Origin: Sporobacter sp942492735
Lineage (GTDB): Bacteria; Bacillota; Clostridia; Oscillospirales; Oscillospiraceae
Direction of reading: 5' to 3'
Length of the DNA: 64,000 nt
NCBI GenBank assembly: GCA_942492735.1
Contig: OW818648.1
Coordinates: 372,001-436,000, forward strand
The notes under the pieces: model-generated
Databases searched by the model: none
What the model saw: only the letters and a program-made list of their open reading frames with translations
Told to the model about the DNA's origin: nothing
Shown here: positions 57,025 through 64,000 of the stretch, in pieces
How positions within the stretch are numbered: the stretch's first letter is position 1
How the letters are laid out: each line of letters opens with the position of its first letter
Position numbers and translations under genes: made by a program

Positions 57025-58680
57025 TTATTTCGGGAACCGCACCGTAATTGTTGTTCCAACGCCGAGCTTGCTTTGGAGGTCGATTTCGGCGTTGTGATAG
57101 AGTGCCGCGTGCTTGACGATCGAAAGACCGAGACCGGTGCCGCCCGTATCGCGGGAGTGGCTTTTATCCACACGGTAAAACCGCTCGAAGATGCGGCTTT
57201 GGTCCTCTTTCGGGATGCCGATCCCCGTATCGGCGACGCTCAGGGCTGTACCCGCATTATCGGCTGAAACCGTCACACGGACCTGACCGCCGGGTCGGTT
57301 ATACTTAATCGCGTTGTCGACGAGATTGTATACAATCTCGTCGAGAAGCTGGCGCGCGCCGACAACCGCTGCTGCTTCACCCTGCACGTCGATAGACACA
57401 CTGCATTCTCCGGCGAGATCTCTCAGACGTTCGGCCGCATTCTCGCACAGAGCTTTCAGGTCAACGTCTTCCGTGGGAATATCAGGACGCATCTCGTCGA
57501 TTTGCGACAGCCTTATAATATCGTCAATAAGCGCCACGAGGTGACCCGCCTCAGTGTGTATGCGCTCCACGAAACGGGGCATGTCCTCCTCTCGGACAAG
57601 ACCGTTTTTCATCAGCTCGGCGCTGCCCATAATTGTCTGCAGCGGCGTCTTCAGCTCGTGCGAAACGTTTGCTGTAAATTCCCGCCGCAGCTGCTCCGTG
57701 TGGCTGCGCTCCGTTATGTCAAAGGTCAGAAGGATTGTGCCGCTGATCTGCCCAGAAGATAAAACGGGATTTGCAACATAACGATATGTTCTGCCGGAAA
57801 TGTCAACGGTGGTCTCGGCGTGATTCCCCAAGGACGCTTCTTCTATGATCTCCTGAACCGGCAAGCGCCTGTCAACCGTCAGAATGTCCTTTCCGACGTA
57901 GTCGCGGTCACTCCCGTAGAGGCGGGCGGCGCTTTTATTCATGCTGAGCACCGTGCCGCTTTTGTTGAGGAAAATCAGTCCCTCACTCATATTTCCTATA
58001 ATTGCCGAAAACTCATCCTGCTTTTTCTGCAATTCATCCATTTGCGCGCTGATTTTTCGGTGCTGCTTTTCGATGCGGGTGAGGAGGGGTGCCAGTTCGC
58101 CGTAAACGTCATTTTGAAGCGGGTCGTCCAAATTGATTAAGTTAATCGGTTTGATAATGCTTTTAGTCCGCCACTTGGCAACAATTCCCGATAACACGGC
58201 GATCGCGGCAATGGCAAGTATTGTGAATGGAATACAGGCGACGACTGTCGCATAGACGATGTCCGTCGTCATGGCAACCCTGAGGATATTACCGTTATCG
58301 AGCCTTCGCGCGTGATAGAATGTCTGCTGACCAAGCGTCTCGGACATGCGGGCCGCTTCGCCGATACCGGTTTCCAGCGCTTCTTGAACCTCCGGCCTGT
58401 TCAGATGATTTTCCATCGTCGCCGCGTCAGCGCTGTTGTCAAACAGGATGGTTCCGTCCGGCGCGATGAGCGTCACGCGGTTGGATTGGCTCTGCAGTTT
58501 GATTAAGTAAGCTTCGCCCGAAAGCAAATAGCCTTCCGTGATGAAACGCGCGTCCTTTTTGATGGTTTGCTTCATTTCGTTGTAAAACTGTCCGTACATA
58601 ACGATAAATATCAAGCAGGACATTAAAAGCGTCGAGATCAGCGAGGTCAATAAAATGCTGCCGAATATCTGTCTTCTCAT
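57025..58680 (-). CDS. phoR: Phosphate sensor histidine kinase PhoR
   Basis: 551 residues. TM1 (about 5-27), an extracytoplasmic sensor domain, TM2 (about 150-175), a PAS domain (about 230-330), HisKA with the phospho-His in FTANVSHELKTPLQT, and HATPase_c with GTGLGLSIVKH. ATG 58680 overlaps the phoB stop by 4 bases (ATGA). Longer starts exist but run into phoB. It senses phosphate limitation together with PstSCAB and PhoU and phosphorylates PhoB. Last gene of the pst-pho operon. Confidence 0.94.
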   Translation of the reverse strand: MRRQIFGSILLTSLISTLLMSCLIFIVMYGQFYNEMKQTIKKDARFITEGYLLSGEAYLIKLQSQSNRVTLIAPDGTILFDNSADAATMENHLNRPEVQEALETGIGEAARMSETLGQQTFYHARRLDNGNILRVAMTTDIVYATVVACIPFTILAIAAIAVLSGIVAKWRTKSIIKPINLINLDDPLQNDVYGELAPLLTRIEKQHRKISAQMDELQKKQDEFSAIIGNMSEGLIFLNKSGTVLSMNKSAARLYGSDRDYVGKDILTVDRRLPVQEIIEEASLGNHAETTVDISGRTYRYVANPVLSSGQISGTILLTFDITERSHTEQLRREFTANVSHELKTPLQTIMGSAELMKNGLVREEDMPRFVERIHTEAGHLVALIDDIIRLSQIDEMRPDIPTEDVDLKALCENAAERLRDLAGECSVSIDVQGEAAAVVGARQLLDEIVYNLVDNAIKYNRPGGQVRVTVSADNAGTALSVADTGIGIPKEDQSRIFERFYRVDKSHSRDTGGTGLGLSIVKHAALYHNAEIDLQSKLGVGTTITVRFPK

Positions 58681-59351
58681 GACTTTAATACCATACGGTA
58701 GCCGACACCGCGTTCTGTCTCGATGAGGCTGCCGCATTCTCCAAGTTTTTGACGGAGTGTCCGCATATGCACGTCGACCGTCCGCGTTTCGCCGTCATAA
58801 TACATTCCCCAGATATCGTTTAAAAGCTGATCGCGCGTAAAGACGATACCCGGATGCTCCATCATAATGCGCAGCATCTCGTATTCCTTCAACGTCAGGC
58901 TGACCGGTTCACCGAGCGAATATACCCTGTGTTCGTCCAGATTCATTGAAATCCCGCCGACCGTTAATATATGGCTCTCAGCATTCGGCGCCGTACGGCG
59001 GAGGACGGCCCGCACACGTGACACCATTTCCATCATCCCGAAAGGCTTTGCCAAGTAGTCGTCCGCGCCGAGATCAAGTCCCTTTATCTTGTCGTATTCA
59101 GAACCCTTGGCTGTGGCCATGATAACGGGAATATCTTTCGTTGCGGCGCCTGTCTTTAACCTCTTGAGTATGTCTAGTCCGTCCTCTCCGGGCAGCATGA
59201 TATCCAGAATAACAAGCTGCGGCGGGTTGTTTTTAACGACCTCAAAGAAAGCTTTGCCGTCGGCGAACCCCTCTGCGGCATATCCTGTTGAACGCAGCGT
59301 ATAAACTTCAATGTCGCGGATGCCGTCGTCATCCTCAAGACAGTAAATCAC
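58677..59351 (-). CDS. phoB: Phosphate response regulator PhoB/PhoP
   Basis: 224 residues. Receiver domain (about 1-115) with the phospho-acceptor Asp in VILDIMLPGEDG and the Lys in YLAKPFG; OmpR-type winged HTH (about 125-222, LTLKEYEMLRIMMEHPGIVFTRDQLLNDIW). The start codon is GTG at 59351, overlapping the phoU stop by 4 bases (GTGA). It binds Pho boxes such as the one at 63714-63734. Confidence 0.94.
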   Translation of the reverse strand: MIYCLEDDDGIRDIEVYTLRSTGYAAEGFADGKAFFEVVKNNPPQLVILDIMLPGEDGLDILKRLKTGAATKDIPVIMATAKGSEYDKIKGLDLGADDYLAKPFGMMEMVSRVRAVLRRTAPNAESHILTVGGISMNLDEHRVYSLGEPVSLTLKEYEMLRIMMEHPGIVFTRDQLLNDIWGMYYDGETRTVDVHMRTLRQKLGECGSLIETERGVGYRMVLKS

Positions 59352-60001
59352 AGCGTCGTTTCCCCCTTATGAACACCCGTTATGGAAAACAGCACCCACT
59401 CGGCTATATTGACCGCGTGGTCACCGATCCGTTCAAAGTATTTGGCAATCATCAAAAGGTCAATGGCATATTCGCCGTTGACCTGCTTATTCTCAATGAG
59501 TGTGATCAGCAGCTGCTTAATCTTGTTGAACAAGTCATCCACAACATCGTCGTATTCTATGACCAGCTGTGCCAGTTCCATGTCACGATTGACATACGCG
59601 TCGATGCTGTCGGTGACCATTTTGATCGTCGCTCTGGCCATGTCGCCGATATCGTCTGTGTCCTCGTCGGCATGGATATTGGCCAGCATGATAATTTCCG
59701 CAATATCTTCCGCCTGGTCGCCAATGCGCTCCATATCTGTGATCATCCTCAGGGCTGCCGAAATCTGGCGTAAATCACGCGCCACCGGCTGCTGGTGCAG
59801 CAGCAGCTTCATGCAGATTGCCTCTATTGTCCGCTCCATGTCGTCGATTTCGGTTTCTATTGATTTTACCTTTTTTGCCAGTGTCATATCGCCTGTTAAA
59901 AGTGCTTTTACGGAAAGGGCGATAGCGTTTTCACAAAGCGCCCCCATTGAAATGAGTTCTTTGTTTAATAACGCGAGCTGCTCGTCAAGCCGACTTCTCA
60001 T
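59348..60001 (-). CDS. phoU: Phosphate signalling protein PhoU
   Basis: 217 residues with two PhoU helical repeats (about 5-100 and 110-205), with the characteristic SIETEIDDMERTIEAICMKLL and MERIGDQAEDIAE/FERIGDHAVNIAE metal-binding motifs. It links PstSCAB state to PhoR. Its start overlaps the pstB stop by one base (TAATG). Confidence 0.95.
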   Translation of the reverse strand: MRSRLDEQLALLNKELISMGALCENAIALSVKALLTGDMTLAKKVKSIETEIDDMERTIEAICMKLLLHQQPVARDLRQISAALRMITDMERIGDQAEDIAEIIMLANIHADEDTDDIGDMARATIKMVTDSIDAYVNRDMELAQLVIEYDDVVDDLFNKIKQLLITLIENKQVNGEYAIDLLMIAKYFERIGDHAVNIAEWVLFSITGVHKGETTL

Positions 60002-60750
60002 TATCCAAACCTCCCGGTAATATAGTCCTCTGTCTTTTGGTCTTTCGGATTTGAAAATATGCGGTCGGTATCTCCGAATTCAATGACCTCGCCGAGTAAA
60101 AAGAATGCCGTTTCATCAGAAATACGCACGGCTTGCTGCATATTATGCGTCACGATAACAATAGTATAGCTGTTTTTCAGTTCCATCACAAGTTCTTCTA
60201 TTTTCGCCGTCGAAATCGGGTCCAGTGCGCTTGTCGGCTCATCCATAAGCAGGACTTCCGGGTCGACGGCGAGCGCTCTTGCGATGCAGAGCCGCTGCTG
60301 TTGTCCGCCGGAGAGACCGAGCGCCGACTTTTTCAGCCGGTCTTTTACCTCATCCCAGATGGCCGCGTCCCTCAGACATCGCTCCACGGTATCATCAAGC
60401 TTTGCCTTACTGCGGACGCCGTGCGTGCGCGGCCCGTAGGCAATGTTGTCATAAACGGTCATTGGGAATGGATTCGGTTTCTGAAACACCATGCCCAGGC
60501 GTTTTCGGAGTTGATTCGTATCCATATTGCCGTAAATATCAACGCCGTCGAGCAGTACCTTGCCGTTGATCCGGCAGCCCTCAACCAGATCATTCATACG
60601 GTTGAGCGTCTTGATCAGCGTCGACTTGCCACAGCCGGACGGACCGATAAACGCCGTGATCTCTCTTTCCGGAATATGCATATTCACGTTCTTGAGGGCC
60701 TGAAAGCTGCCATAAAACAGATTCAGGTTTTCTATCGTTATTTTATCCAT
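60001..60750 (-). CDS. pstB: Phosphate ABC transporter ATP-binding protein PstB
   Basis: 249 residues. Walker A GPSGCGKSTLIKT, signature LSGGQQQRLCIARAL, Walker B LLMDEPTSALDP and H-loop His in VTHNMQQA, all as in PstB. It energises phosphate import. It lies 219 bases downstream of pstA, an unusually long gap with three hairpins, and is coupled to phoU. Confidence 0.96.
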   Translation of the reverse strand: MDKITIENLNLFYGSFQALKNVNMHIPEREITAFIGPSGCGKSTLIKTLNRMNDLVEGCRINGKVLLDGVDIYGNMDTNQLRKRLGMVFQKPNPFPMTVYDNIAYGPRTHGVRSKAKLDDTVERCLRDAAIWDEVKDRLKKSALGLSGGQQQRLCIARALAVDPEVLLMDEPTSALDPISTAKIEELVMELKNSYTIVIVTHNMQQAVRISDETAFFLLGEVIEFGDTDRIFSNPKDQKTEDYITGRFG

Positions 60751-60969
60751 ATTTATCTCCCCCTTCTACCTAAAAATCAATGCTTTATGGAGTAAATGGC
60801 CGCCGTCCTTTTGGGCGGCCAAATCGATTTTTCCATATATGAAAACAAAGTTTTCATATATATAACCATTCCTATCTCGGGGAATTGTTCTGAGTACGGT
60901 TTGCCGGACTTCGGGTCGCAAGACCCGAAAGGAACAAAACCCAGTTTGAAAGATTTATCTTTTAAACTT
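60751..60969 (-). other. Intercistronic region pstA-pstB with three hairpins
   Basis: The perfect hairpins are GGCCGCC/GGCGGCC around 60798-60821, a 12-bp pair at 60835-60846 and 60850-60861 with loop AAA, and TTCGGGTC/GACCCGAA at 60911-60930. The second is adjacent to T runs and may be a partial terminator. The gap may lower or separately control pstB-phoU-phoBR expression. Confidence 0.6.
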
Positions 60970-61833
60970 TTACCTCGCTATTCTTTTGGCGATTCCCGCC
61001 GACAGCGCGTTGATAACCACAACAAAAACAAGCAGCACGACCGCGGTCGCATATGCCTCATTGACATGGATTCCTTCAGAGGCTAGCACATACATGTGTA
61101 TCGACAGTGTTCTTCCTGAATCCATGAGCGATTCGGGGACACCATTGGCCGTACCCGACGTAAACAGCAGCGCGGCCGTTTCGCCGACAATACGTCCAAT
61201 ACTCAATATAACGCCGGCGAGTATACCCTGCATAGCCGATGGCAGGATTATCTTAAAAACGGTGCGCAGACGACCTGCCCCGAGACCGTAGCTGCCCTCG
61301 CGATAAGCGTCGGGCACGGACTTGATCGCTTCCTCCGTTGTACGCATGATCGTTGGCAGAACCATGATAGAAAGTGTCAGAACGCCTGATAAAATCGAAT
61401 TGTCGAAACCACAGGTGATGACAAACATCAGAAAACCAAAGAGCCCAAAGACAATGGAAGGAATGCCGGCCAGCGTCTCCGCCGTTAGGCGGACGATCTT
61501 AACGAGCTTATTCCCGCGCCGGGCATATTCAACGAGATAGACTGCCGAAAAGATACCCAGCGGCACGGAGATGAGAAGCGATACAATTGTCATTGTCAGC
61601 GTGTTGATGATCGCGGGCATCATGGAGACGTTCTCGCTTGTGTATTTAAGTTCAAACAGCGACGGCTTCAGGTTTGGTATCCCTTTGTACAGAATATAAG
61701 CGACGATGGAAACGAGGACAAAGATCGTCACGGCGGCAGCCAGGATGACGATAATTAACAAAAATAATGAAAACGGATGCTTTTTATAAGTGCGCCATTT
61801 TTGGCGGAATGTGCGTTTATTAATGACCGTCAT
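60970..61833 (-). CDS. pstA: Phosphate ABC transporter permease PstA
   Basis: 287 residues with six transmembrane segments and the permease EAA-like loop (EEAIKSVPDAYREGSYGLGAGRLRTVFKIILPSA). A cytoplasmic Arg/Lys-rich N-terminus precedes TM1 (about 22-48). It pairs with PstC to form the phosphate channel. Its start overlaps the pstC stop by 4 bases. Confidence 0.94.
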   Translation of the reverse strand: MTVINKRTFRQKWRTYKKHPFSLFLLIIVILAAAVTIFVLVSIVAYILYKGIPNLKPSLFELKYTSENVSMMPAIINTLTMTIVSLLISVPLGIFSAVYLVEYARRGNKLVKIVRLTAETLAGIPSIVFGLFGFLMFVITCGFDNSILSGVLTLSIMVLPTIMRTTEEAIKSVPDAYREGSYGLGAGRLRTVFKIILPSAMQGILAGVILSIGRIVGETAALLFTSGTANGVPESLMDSGRTLSIHMYVLASEGIHVNEAYATAVVLLVFVVVINALSAGIAKRIAR

Positions 61834-62681
61834 GTCGTCCCCTTTCTCTTGACCAGTGATATGGACAAGTTGATGATCAAAATAAATACGAAGAGCACGA
61901 CGCCTGTTGCAAACAGCGCCTCTCGGTGAAGATCAGCGGCATAACCCATTTCGATAACAATGTTTGCTGTCATGGTACGAACACCGCTGAGGAACCCCTT
62001 CGGTATGATCGCCTGATTTCCGGCGACCATGACGACGGCCATCGTCTCACCGATAGCCCGGCCGAGGCCGAGAATAACACCAGCCGTTATGCCTGATTTC
62101 GCCGCCGGAACCATAACAAAAAAGACACTGCGTTCATGCGTCGCGCCCAAAGCGAGTGATCCCTCGTAATAATTCTCCGGTACGGCGCGTATGGACGACT
62201 CCGCAATCTGGATGATCGTCGGCAGAATCATGATACCCAACAGTATCGATGCCGTCAGGACGCCTTTTCCGCTGCTGCCGGACAGGTCCTGCATAATCGG
62301 CACCATAACGACAAGCCCGAAAAAGCCGTAGACGATTGACGGAATGCCGGCCAGCAGCTCGATGGCAGGCTTGAGCACTTTATAGAGCTTTTTGGGGCAG
62401 AACCGCGCCATAAATATCGCGCAAAGGATACCGATCGGTACGCCGATAATGACAGCCCCCGCCGTTACATAAATACTGCCGATGATCATTGGTAATATGC
62501 CGAAAATATCATTGAGCGGCTTCCATTTAATGCCGAGCAGGAAATCGAACACACCAATCTTGGCAATGGCTGGAACACCGCTTGCAAATAAAAAAATGCA
62601 GATCAGCGCAACAGCAAGAATCGATGTGCACGCCGCAAACAAAAAGAGTACCTTCATGACTTTTTCACTTAAATATTTCAT
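61830..62681 (-). CDS. pstC: Phosphate ABC transporter permease PstC
   Basis: 283 residues, six transmembrane segments, with the PstC loop AESSIRAVPENYYEGSLALGATHERSVFFVMVPAA. The N-terminus LFAACTSILAVALICIFLFASGVPAI is TM1. It follows pstS by 62 bases (a hairpin at 62699-62729 between them) and is translationally coupled to pstA. Confidence 0.94.
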   Translation of the reverse strand: MKYLSEKVMKVLFLFAACTSILAVALICIFLFASGVPAIAKIGVFDFLLGIKWKPLNDIFGILPMIIGSIYVTAGAVIIGVPIGILCAIFMARFCPKKLYKVLKPAIELLAGIPSIVYGFFGLVVMVPIMQDLSGSSGKGVLTASILLGIMILPTIIQIAESSIRAVPENYYEGSLALGATHERSVFFVMVPAAKSGITAGVILGLGRAIGETMAVVMVAGNQAIIPKGFLSGVRTMTANIVIEMGYAADLHREALFATGVVLFVFILIINLSISLVKRKGTT

Positions 62682-62698
62682 ATCTCACCCCATGGCAA

Positions 62699-62729
62699 TT
62701 GGGCTTGAGGCTTTTCGCCCCAAGCCCAA
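62699..62729 (-). terminator. Hairpin between pstS and pstC
   Basis: TTGGGCTTG (62699-62707) pairs with CAAGCCCAA (62721-62729). It lacks a T run, so it is more likely an RNA-stabilising or partial-terminator hairpin that raises pstS over the permease genes. Confidence 0.55.
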
Positions 62730-62742
62730 ATCCCCTTCCAGC

Positions 62743-63636
62743 TTAACCTAATTCTGACCATTCGGTGATTTCGCCCGTGTAGACTGCGGTGACCTGCTCG
62801 CTTTTCAGACCCGTCATGCCGTTGCTGTTATTGACGATGATAGCGATACCATCCATGGCAATTACTGTCGGTGTCAGGCCTTTTTCAAGCTCTGTGTCCT
62901 TGAGCGCGCGGGATGCCATACCGATATCGCAGACACCTTCGATGGCCGACGTCATGCCGGTTGTGGAGTCACTTGTCTGGAGCTCGATTGTTACGCCGGA
63001 ATTTAGGGCCATATAAGCCTCGGTGAGTTTTTCCATCACCGGGGACACAGAGGATGAACCGGCGACAACGATTTTTCCGGTCAGGCCGGAAGCTGTGTAG
63101 GCACCCGTATTGCCTTCGCTGATGTATTTATTGTCGGAGACGACTTTCTGTCCATCGGCACTCAGGATGTATTTGATGAAATCGGCAGTCACGTCGCTGA
63201 CGTCACCCTTTGTGGCAATGTTGAAGGGGCGCGCGACCTTATATGTGCCAGCGAGAATGTTTTCCGCTGTGGCGTCAACACCGTCTATCTGAAGTGCTTT
63301 AACGGTATCGTTCAGTGAGCCGAGCGAAATATAGCCGATCGATTTCTCATTGCCGGCGACGGAGGTCATGACGACGTTGGTGCTGTTTGCAATTTCAGCC
63401 TCATCGATTGTCTGGTCAACTTTTTTGCCGTCCGCGTCTTTTATTTCGACCTTCAACAGTTCAATAAAAGCGCCGCGTGTGCCGGAACCTTCTTCGCGGG
63501 AGATGACTGTGATAGCGCCTTCCGGAATCGTCGCTTCGCCTGCAGATGCGCTTGCATCCGGCGTTTTTGTACCGCAGCCTACCAGAACCGAAAGCAGCAT
63601 GACAACCGCCAAACCAATACCTAAAATCTTTCTCAT
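62743..63636 (-). CDS. pstS: Phosphate-binding lipoprotein PstS, circularly permuted
   Basis: 297 residues. Signal peptide with lipobox LLSVLVGC (Cys21), so a membrane-anchored binding protein. In classical PstS the order is GSSSVSPxxEKL...FTGxITxW and then INREEGSGTRxAF...; here it is reversed: SREEGSGTRGAF (residues 46-57) through NIATKGDVSDVTADFIKYIL comes first, and GSSSVSPVMEKLTEAY (193-208) through VYTGEITEWSELG (end) comes last. The phosphate-contacting loops (SGTRG and GSSSVSP) are both kept. It is the first gene of the operon; the Pho box is upstream. Confidence 0.92.
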   Translation of the reverse strand: MRKILGIGLAVVMLLSVLVGCGTKTPDASASAGEATIPEGAITVISREEGSGTRGAFIELLKVEIKDADGKKVDQTIDEAEIANSTNVVMTSVAGNEKSIGYISLGSLNDTVKALQIDGVDATAENILAGTYKVARPFNIATKGDVSDVTADFIKYILSADGQKVVSDNKYISEGNTGAYTASGLTGKIVVAGSSSVSPVMEKLTEAYMALNSGVTIELQTSDSTTGMTSAIEGVCDIGMASRALKDTELEKGLTPTVIAMDGIAIIVNNSNGMTGLKSEQVTAVYTGEITEWSELG

Positions 63637-63713
63637 CTTTTTGCTCCTTTTACTTTTTACATCTATGTTTCGACTTAATATTAAGCCTCGCCGGTAAAAT
63701 TCAAAAGTACAGT

Positions 63714-63734
63714 CATGTTAAATCCATGTTAAAT
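63714..63734 (-). promoter_or_regulatory. Pho box upstream of pstS
   Basis: Read on the minus strand this is a tandem ATTTAACATG repeated at an 11-base period, matching the PhoP/PhoB direct-repeat pattern of Gram-positive bacteria (TTAACA, 11-base period). It lies about 80-100 bases upstream of the pstS ATG. A TAATAT -10-like sequence is present near 63680. Confidence 0.75.
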
Positions 63735-63854
63735 CGTCATCCGTTATGCTAATCATTGTCATTAGAATTAACGTCACTATACCTAATAATAATACAGCCT
63801 TGTTTCAATTCTCTCAAGAACATGATAAAAATGCCTGAATTATTGGAGAAGGTA

Positions 63855-63883
63855 TTGACAATATCTTCTGGTTAGGTTATGCT
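63855..63883 (+). promoter_or_regulatory. Promoter of the feoA-like gene
   Basis: TTGACA (63855-63860), 17-base spacer, TATGCT (63878-63883), overlapped by the DtxR-like box. Confidence 0.75.
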
Positions 63884-63910
63884 AACTATGTAGTTAGCTA
63901 ATACTAACTA
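63872..63910. promoter_or_regulatory. Two adjacent DtxR/IdeR-like iron boxes
   Basis: TTAGGTTATGCTAACTATG (63872-63890) matches most of the DtxR consensus TTAGGTTAGSCTAACCTAA. TAGTTAG (63891-63897) and CTAACTA (63904-63910) form a second palindrome around CTAATA. They overlap or follow the -10 of the feoA promoter, so iron-loaded repressor would block transcription. Confidence 0.7.
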
Positions 63911-63945
63911 TAACCATAAAATATAGAGTAAGGACGTGTTGTTAC

Positions 63946-64000
63946 ATGACTCTCAGCAAAATGCCGTTACATAAAGAAGCGATTATCACAAAAGTCGGCG
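63946..64000 (+). CDS. feoA: FeoA-domain protein, start of gene only
   Basis: Eighteen codons are visible, reading MTLSKMPLHKEAIITKVG, which fits the N-terminus of FeoA (pattern LSKLPxGxxAxIxxIxG). FeoA is the small cytoplasmic SH3-like partner of the FeoB ferrous iron channel. The gene follows an iron-box promoter, and feoB probably follows beyond the window. AAGGA lies 12 bases upstream of ATG. The call rests on 18 residues and the promoter context. Confidence 0.65.
   Translation, partial: MTLSKMPLHKEAIITKVG

Noticed and set aside
1..64000. tRNA, rRNA or tmRNA genes
   Set aside because: None was recognised by eye. A covariance-model search would be needed to exclude a single tRNA.

Overview
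The window reads as chromosomal DNA of an anaerobic, endospore-forming Firmicute of the class Clostridia, probably Oscillospiraceae-like. The evidence is small acid-soluble spore proteins (44206-44956 and 48652-48891), Gram-positive regulators and operators (CtsR, Rrf2/CymR, Pho and DtxR-type boxes), O2-sensitive flavin/Fe-S enzymes, AGGAGG-type ribosome sites and short palindromic repeats of a kind I associate with that family. The family placement is inference.

1-20.8 kb is an accessory catabolic region. It holds a UGSC-family protein cut by the left edge, a divergent LysR regulator, two tandem Old Yellow Enzyme-type flavin/Fe-S reductases, and an eight-gene operon: SDR, two 4-hydroxybutyryl-CoA-dehydratase-like radical enzymes, SDR, enoyl-CoA hydratase, 3-hydroxyacyl-CoA dehydrogenase, thiolase and a 6-oxocamphor-hydrolase-like crotonase. 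A second LysR gene and a second operon follow: cupin, SDR, carnitine-dehydrogenase-like enzyme and BKACE. No CoA ligase or CoA transferase is visible. My inference is that a cyclic 1,3-diketone is opened hydrolytically, converted to CoA level by the acetyl-CoA-dependent BKACE, and finished by dehydration and beta-oxidation. The substrate is unknown.

20.9-42.6 kb is mostly housekeeping and stress genes: a zinc-ribbon membrane protein, a SIMPL protein, DUF1858, Lon with a TetR regulator, topoisomerase III, an anchored family-3 glycosidase, two lipoproteins, a CtsR-controlled dnaJ-like/clpB operon, an SDR pair, a hydrolase/acyltransferase/DUF6320 trio and a peptide deformylase homologue that has lost its metal ligands.

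42.6-49 kb holds the most unusual non-coding signal: two tandem copies of an intergenic element of about 200 nt with a matched promoter, covarying hairpins and a terminator, each followed by a paralogous small acidic protein gene. Spore protein genes sharing an upstream sequence block, a pentapeptide-repeat protein, DUF503, a NYN-LOTUS protein and a 23S-type methyltransferase follow.

49-56.2 kb is a sulfur and cysteine region: patB/metC-type lyases with an Rrf2 regulator, divergent cysK, then an IscR-like regulator, mnmA and a cysteine desulfurase. 56.3-63.7 kb has a CAP protein and a full pstSCAB-phoU-phoB-phoR operon behind a Pho box. The PstS is circularly permuted. The window ends in the start of a feoA-like gene under DtxR-like boxes.

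No tRNA, rRNA, CRISPR array, prophage or insertion sequence was recognised.
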